Below, piece by piece: positions 59,983 through 64,000 of a stretch of DNA of 64,000 nucleotides. The notes below the pieces were generated by a model. The model saw only the letters and a program-made list of their open reading frames with translations, was not told where the DNA came from and ran no database searches. The translations under genes were made by a program, and so were the position numbers. The DNA lies in NCBI GenBank assembly GCA_026724425.1, contig JAIUCV010000022.1:9672696-9736695 (forward strand), in the 5' to 3' direction. How positions within the stretch are numbered: the first letter of the stretch is position 1; each line of letters opens with the position of its first letter. This DNA is from Erythrophleum ivorense. Lineage: Eukaryota > Streptophyta > Magnoliopsida > Fabales > Fabaceae.

Positions 59983-62900
59983 ATCAGAGCCTCCGATGAT
60001 ATTGTCCCTATTATGATATCACTGTCGGTAGTCTCATTTTCTGGAAATGGTGGAGGTTTTGTTTCTCCCAAGTACTCTCATTTCCTTGGGAAAAGGCCTC
60101 GTCAGTGGAGAGAGCTTCGCTCCCACTTATATGGGCTAGCCACAGGTCCCTCCTATCCGATGTGGGAATTTATATCTTGTGGATCATGTGAGCTCATGTA
60201 TTATATTTTTATATTTAATTACATAGATAAAACTCAATTAAATCACCAAAAGTGGCTTAGAACTCGTGCATGCACAAGGAACACACAAAATCCATAGTTG
60301 TAATTTCATCCAGAATTTTTCCTTTTCTGTCACAAACTTTAGAAAATCATAACTAATTCTAGAAAAATTGAAAATTATGCATTCTTTACCATTATGGAAA
60401 GCTATAGATATCTACTTAATGTAAGATATTTCCAGGCCATGAGACATAACATAGAAGGTATTTGATATTAAAAAAGATTCAGAGGTCTGACTGGCTACTG
60501 GTACTAATACAACTTTCTGCTAGAAACTTAAAAAAATGTCTAATTAATTCCTAAAAAAATCTAATCTATACAAATGATACCAATATGGAAAACTACGAAT
60601 GTTAGTTAGAGGAAAAAAATAATTCACACTAGTTTAGGATGCCCTAGACCTCAAAAACCAATCAAATAGTAACCTTGGTCTGTCTGGACCCCTAACACTG
60701 GACACTAAACTTCAAAAGTTTATATCTCCCTCTCTAGACATCCAAATGAGGTTCTTCTAATTGGAAAAAGTTATTGGAAATGTCTAGTTTCTCTTTGTAA
60801 AATTTTGTGGCAATTGGACATTATTTGCCCCCTAAGTGATAGAATTCATTTTTAGATCAGTGTGAACAATACCCTAAACCAATTTCAAAAAAATTCTCAA
60901 CTTTGAAAATGAATTCAAATATTCTATAGACCTCCAAAAATTCTAAACTTTATCTTTCCAAAAATCTCTCAACAAGATCTAAATGCATGCCAAATCTTAG
61001 ATCAAGAGAGCTCATTTGGATAAAAAATGGTATAGGTTTCCAATATGGTCAATTTTAGTTCATATTAGAGACCAAATGTGTCCAAAGACTTCCCTTGGTG
61101 TTGGCACTCTTGGGCAAGTTTAAAAGTATGAATATGACTTGTATGGACTACCCAAGTGGTCCCAATCCTCATGCATCTTAATTTGGCTATTCCACTTCCA
61201 TTTATACATACATTTCCATAATGCCCAATTTGCCATTACATGTCAAGATGTACGTTTCCATACGTATAACCTTAAATCTCATTTATACATGATACATTAA
61301 CATAATTATACATGTTCATAACATTATAGACATGTACAAAAATTGATTACACCATTTTCCATTCATATGGCCTTGAAGGAACAAAATTTAAACACTTTCT
61401 TGTCACAATTTCATCTTTAAGATGTGGGCTTCCATTGCCTTGTCCATTTAGTCCACCTAGCATGTTAGAACATTGGAGAGGAGGAATGAGATTCAAAGAA
61501 TTCCAATAGCTCATCTCCCTTTCAATCACATATAAAGTATGCAATACAAGCCCTTGAAAATTTATGCATGGACATATTGAAACATATGAGCTTGGCATTT
61601 GAACAAGTCATACATAGGTTTGCAAAGTGAGTGGATTAGTCTTACCCATTTACTTGTGGATTTTGGATTTGCTTCACCTATTTTCTTTAAGGGATTTTGA
61701 CTCAATCTTACTCTTGAGAGTCAACCTCACTCTTAGGAGATTCTTTACTTTGTCTCAACCAAGTTTTAGGGTTCTTGGCTCATCCTCACTCAAGCAAACT
61801 AAGACAAGCACATAAAACATCATTTGAATGCATAAAACATCATCATGGTGCCACAAAATAAAAGCTCATGCTAAAATACTTTTCATGGCTCAAAACATAT
61901 ATACACACATTCAAAGACAATGTAAGCACACATTCATGCATGAGAGAAGGAGGAGAGAGCTACCTCGCTTGCATTCACACACTTTTTCCTTGAGTCCTCT
62001 CCCCTTGACCTCACACCCAAGGAGGTGGAGATCATTCCTCTTAGCCTAGACACATCATATGGAAGCCAATTATACTCTCGAATTAAATTCTAAGGCCATA
62101 CATTCACTAGAAAAGATAGGTGACTCATAAGGCTCTTTTATGGTTCTATAATAACTTAATGAAGCAACCTTAAGAAAATATCATCTTGGCTCCATTCTAT
62201 CTATTCATTTATGATTCTTAACTCTATTTATCCCCTTGGAGTCATCACACAAATAAATCAAGGAGCCTAGCTAGGTGTTACTTTTTTAAGCCATAATATG
62301 GAACATACAAGGCTATCTCACTTTCTATGGTTTCTAAAATTTTTCTAAGGATTCCTCTCATACTCTCCATTATACATGATGCAAAACTAAGCTTGGAACA
62401 ATTTAAAACTACCCTTAGGTGCCGTTTCTACTCTTGGCCAAAGCTATGCTTCCATATGACACCAATGGAGTTGTTTTAATTTCTTTGATGGAAGAAGCAT
62501 GTGGGAGGCTCTCTTGGTGTCTTAGGAACTCATATATACTCTTAGACAACTTAAATTACTACTAGGAAGCTTCATCTTAGCCTAGGTGCAACCAAATCCC
62601 TAAATTCCATAACTTGCATTCTAAAACACCCTTTTCAATTCTAGTTGTATATTCTTAATCCTCACACTCCATAACCTTTGGTTCCATCAAGAACACATGA
62701 AGAAAAACTCTCCTCCTTACTTTCTCTCTCTAGACCTAAGCTTAAATGGCTTGGAAACATAAGATTTTTGCAAGTGTTTCCAAGTGAAATTTTACCTTAA
62801 AACGAAGCTCTTTTCGCGTAGATTATTTTTCACGGATTAATTTCTTGAATAGAGTTCCTTTTTTACTTGGGTTAGACCTGAATCTTTAAGTTTTCAAAAA

Positions 62901-63687
62901 GAAATCACCATTAGAGAGCTCTTAGAGAGAGGAACAACTTCCTAACTGGCGCACAAGATGAAACGAGGCCGCTTACTTATTTAAACGGAAGCTTAAATTT
63001 CTTCTCTCTCTCCCCTCTTAATGTCATATGATTGCTGCCCATTTTTCAACAAATGGAAGCTTGGAGAAGGTGATGAGGTGTAATCTTACTTAAGAAGCCT
63101 CTTTTACAACTTTTTAAAATGACCATTTTGCCCCTATGGCCTGTTTGCTCTGTTTAGACTCATTTTAACTCCTTTTTGAGAACCATCTTTTCCATCATAA
63201 AATTTAAATCCTCTAATTCATAAAATGCCTTTGGTTTCATCCAAATTGGATTAAAAACATTCCCAAATGAACTGATAAAGTTTAGGTCAACTGATGTTGA
63301 GAAACGACTACCGGAGGGGCTTTAGCAGTCTCGAGGCTTCCTATGGTTTTCAGGACCTCTGAAAACCTTAGAGAACTCGAAACTTTCATTTAAAAAGCTA
63401 TCTTGTGAGAATTCCAAAATTTACTCAAAATGACGAAAATACCTTACGTTTTGTCAATCTTTCGTTATATTTCATTTTTTTTATTCTAGCTCTGTTTTTC
63501 TTTTGTCTGAGCTTGAGATTCTCATTTTTAGGAGTCTAGAATGCTTTCCAAATTTTTTGGGACCTTAACTAAGTCATTTCGGGAGATTTCCTTTTGTATC
63601 CGGTGAATTTCATTCGTTTACAGGAGAATCGTACGTTACATTTCTGGCATTTTTTCTCGTTTTTAGAGAAATGGATATTACAACCTT

Positions 63688-64000
63688 GACTTAAACCCCA
63701 AAGCCTAGAACAAAACATATGATCACACCTTCAAAAGCCCACTAAATTACATTGAACATGGCCTATTTGTTTTGGGGAAGCCTATTGATCAGAAGCATCC
63801 AACAACACCATGCAGGGTATATCCTCTTCTTTAAACCTAACTAAGACTTGGCCCACACAAAGGGTACACTTTACTACACATGGCTATGCTGCACAACATG
63901 ACATGGTCGTGTGTAGTAATAAGACCTCATAAAACTCCCAAAAATCTTGCCTAACTTGCTCTAATGATTTGGGGGTCCTAGGCTACTTCAAAATCTACCA
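63688..64000. other. Right edge, unassigned, possibly element K
   Basis: Follows the ACCTT duplication of element H, so it belongs to the sequence H inserted into. No domain was readable; it may be gag, leader or unrelated older repeat. Confidence 0.4.

Larger units (their letters stand above)
58820..60174. mobile_element. Cluster of six TRIM-type LTR units, mirror-image order
   Basis: Six copies of an approximately 195-base unit occur: + 58820-59019, - 59022-59221, - 59284-59482, + 59529-59722, + 59787-59982, - 59983-60174. Each starts TGTAAAGTCCCACATCGG (or a variant) in its own orientation. Two pairs enclose short internal regions. The whole block is flanked by TCCTG (58815-58819) and TCTTG (60175-60179), a slightly mutated 5-bp duplication, within element H. 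Confidence 0.8.
58677..63682 (-). mobile_element. Family T element H (solo-LTR-like), TSD ACCTT, hosting a TRIM cluster
   Basis: The element begins TGTAACACCATAATT and ends GGATATTACA. ACCTT flanks it at 58672-58676 and 63683-63687. Without the 58820-60174 insertion it is about 3.65 kb, close to element A. It lacks the palindrome array. It inserted in or near gag of element K. Confidence 0.88.
44000..64000 (-). mobile_element. Ty1/copia relic K, internal region broken by nested insertions
   Basis: Copia domains run in order on the minus strand. Lys-rich gag tail 58276-58480; zinc-knuckle relic (CYSYHKLGHFARDG) about 55120-55188; integrase with CEHCLARK and IDDYT about 54200-54560. Reverse transcriptase starts at 53483-53560, resumes at 46650-47542 (KWVLKIKRK; catalytic VDDILL) and leads into RNase H (GYSDVEWGGDLD) at 46390-46640. 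The pol tail (YYDNQVVIAYTKDP, KTKHIRI) is at 44090-44300. Stops and frameshifts abound, so it is dead. Insertions at 44400-46384, 47543-53477, 55194-58270 and 58677-63682 split it. Joining across them restores contiguous domains. Its extent past 63688 is not proven. Confidence 0.75.

Noticed and set aside
58820..60174. Cassandra-type TRIM with an embedded 5S rRNA
   Set aside because: The LTRs lack a 5S rRNA internal promoter or recognisable 5S sequence. Only the general TRIM layout agrees.

Overview
This is a nuclear plant DNA window, from a eudicot with a retrotransposon-rich genome. The evidence is the spliced genes with GT-AG introns, the plant-specific gene families and the strong A+T bias outside exons. 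The species cannot be fixed from sequence alone. No bacterial-style operons, CRISPR arrays, rRNA or tRNA genes were seen.

Genes. Four host loci are visible. (1) At 1-540 (+) is the 3' end of a plant intracellular Ras-group-related LRR (PIRL) gene with two frameshifts and an internal stop. (2) At 28034-34311 (+) is a five-exon tonoplast sugar transporter (TST/TMT family), reconstructed here as an intact 694-residue frame. (3) At 36644-38954 (+) is a six-exon homologue of the alpha/gamma-adaptin-binding protein p34 (AAGAB), an intact 399-residue frame. (4) At 41456-42106 (-) is a single-exon RING-H2 E3 ligase of the ATL family (RHA3/ATL8/ATL80-like), 216 residues. Loci 2-4 form a 14-kb genic island; almost everything else is transposon-derived.

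Left repeat block (about 3.5-27 kb). It holds a degenerate minus-strand LTR element (about 3.6-9.8 kb) with another element inserted in one LTR. Next come two nested elements of the same family (10.5-16.3 kb), an unassigned LTR-like tract (16.3-18.6 kb) and a plus-strand Ty1/copia relic (about 18.7-26.7 kb). The copia relic has the order LTR-internal-LTR-partial internal-LTR fragment.

Right repeat block (about 42.6-64 kb). A minus-strand Ty1/copia relic of the same lineage as the left one is split by at least three elements of one TG...CA family, with a further insertion nested in two of them. The breakpoints are exact: removing the elements rejoins copia coding sequence in the reverse transcriptase and in gag.

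The dominant novelty is a repeat family, called 'family T' here. Seven copies have located ends, TG...CA termini and 5-bp target-site duplications. None has any internal coding region, which suggests solo LTRs about 2.7-3.7 kb long. Together they make up roughly one third of the window. Three copies carry an array of TCGCTATAGCGA-like palindromes around a TATA box. The other four carry a different module in that position. One copy also holds a 1.36-kb cluster of six miniature (TRIM-type) LTRs in mirror-image order. Their LTR starts with a match to the plant snRNA-gene upstream element (RTCCCACATCG) followed by a TATA box.
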